Assembly: GCA_020444775.1 (NCBI GenBank)
Contig: JAGRHX010001268.1
Coordinates: forward strand, 1 to 5,560
DNA length: 5,560 bases
Reading direction: 5' to 3'
DNA from: Gammaproteobacteria bacterium
Lineage (GTDB): Bacteria > Pseudomonadota > Gammaproteobacteria > HK1
Part shown: positions 5,254-5,560 of the stretch, one piece after another
Position numbering within the stretch: position 1 is the first letter of the stretch
Layout of the letters: each line of letters opens with the position of its first letter
The notes under the pieces: model-generated
Database searches by the model: none
The model's input: the letters and a program-made list of their open reading frames with translations, nothing else
Told to the model about the DNA's origin: nothing
Position numbers and translations under genes: made by a program

Positions 5254-5560
5254 CTATGCACCGATCTCCAGGATCCGGACAGGCTGAATGGGCTGAAGAT
5301 GGCAGTATCGTGCTCGCGGTACGCTTCGTCCATCCACGTTGTAGGTATCGAGAGCATGCAGGAAGGTCGGCAGCTCCTCGGCGGTGAGTGCGATCCGTTG
5401 ACCCGTCTTGCGCGGCTTCAGGTCATTGTGGCGCTCGCCGGGCTGGCTTCACCGTCGGCTACGCCGGCCCAAGGCGGGATTGATCTCGCGGTAGCCGAGG
5501 GCGACGGCGCGGGAGAACACGGCACGCGCGCGCTGCAGCACGCGCGTCGCGATCTCGCCG
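5254..5560 (-). pseudogene. Decayed tyrosine recombinase (phage/island integrase), central fragment, runs off right edge
   Basis: Minus-strand codons from 5559 read GEIATRVLQRARAVFSRAVA, then LGYREINPAL, the end of the core-binding domain of P4-like integrases (compare TA.RV.QR...VF.YA...G....NPA). A TGA at 5451-5449 interrupts the frame. The same frame then continues for 64 codons with DLKPRKTGQRIALTAEELP and FLHALDTY, which is the expected linker and start of the catalytic domain, before homology fades near 5329 and a TAG closes it at 5256-5254. The catalytic Arg-His-Arg-Tyr residues all belong to the missing C-terminal half, so the fragment cannot recombine DNA even if the TGA were a sequencing error. 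Its N-terminal part lies outside the window. No tRNA or attachment site is visible. It marks a likely old mobile-element boundary next to the PuuE-like gene. The family call rests on motif memory rather than a search. Confidence 0.72.
5449..5451 (-). other. In-frame TGA within the integrase remnant
   Basis: The stop codon splits two stretches of integrase-like sequence that share one reading frame, showing a nonsense mutation rather than a frameshift at this point. It follows NPALGRRSRR and precedes SQPGERHNDLKPRK. Confidence 0.65.

Noticed and set aside
5199..5265. Short minus-strand peptide reading LLRGHTERVIFRNAHWLDR, resembling the C-terminal end of an amidohydrolase
   Set aside because: About 20 residues are too few to support a call, and the frame has no upstream homology; it could be a gene scrap at the island junction, but chance is equally likely.
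4764..5387. Plus-strand reading frame of 207 codons across the hydrolase start
   Set aside because: It is antisense to the PuuE-like gene and the integrase remnant, has no domain pattern, and has no ribosome site that I can see.
1..5560. CRISPR array, rRNA, tRNA, complete insertion sequence or attachment site
   Set aside because: No spaced direct repeats, cloverleaf patterns, terminal inverted repeats or transposase motifs were seen on either strand.

Overview
The window is GC-rich, gene-dense DNA that looks like an accessory metabolic locus of a free-living proteobacterium (Pseudomonadota). This rests on a TAXI-type TRAP transporter, a TauD/TfdA-family dioxygenase, a PuuE-like member of the polysaccharide deacetylase superfamily, and a remnant of a phage/island-type tyrosine recombinase. 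No rRNA, tRNA or housekeeping gene is present, so I do not name a genus.

Layout from left to right. (1) Positions 1-188, minus: the N-terminal 62 residues of a TauD/TfdA-type 2-oxoglutarate-dependent dioxygenase, running off the left edge. (2) 228-2153, minus: a fused TRAP permease (small and large subunits in one chain). (3) 2275-3228, minus: the periplasmic TAXI-family binding protein of that transporter, with a signal peptide. These three are co-directional in the transcription order binding protein, permease, dioxygenase, with gaps of 121 and 39 bases, and probably form one operon. (4) 3229-3393: a divergent intergenic region with a possible extended -10 element and a spaced inverted repeat. 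(5) 3394-4287, plus: an NMT1/THI5/SsuA-fold binding protein with no signal peptide and no ABC transporter genes beside it. (6) 4284-5180, minus: a PuuE-like (allantoinase / cyclic-imide hydrolase type) metal-dependent hydrolase, whose stop codon overlaps that of the preceding gene tail to tail. (7) 5254-5560, minus: a decayed integrase with an in-frame TGA and no catalytic C-terminal half, running off the right edge.

Taken together, the genes suggest uptake and breakdown of a small organic acid or nitrogen-containing compound. The TRAP system imports the substrate, the dioxygenase oxidises it or a derivative, the PuuE-like enzyme opens or deacylates a C-N bond, and the signal-less NMT1-fold protein binds a ligand in the cytoplasm. 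The substrate cannot be read from the sequence. The integrase remnant suggests that the right side borders an old mobile-element insertion. The locus is unusual in its gene combination, but every intact gene belongs to a recognised family.
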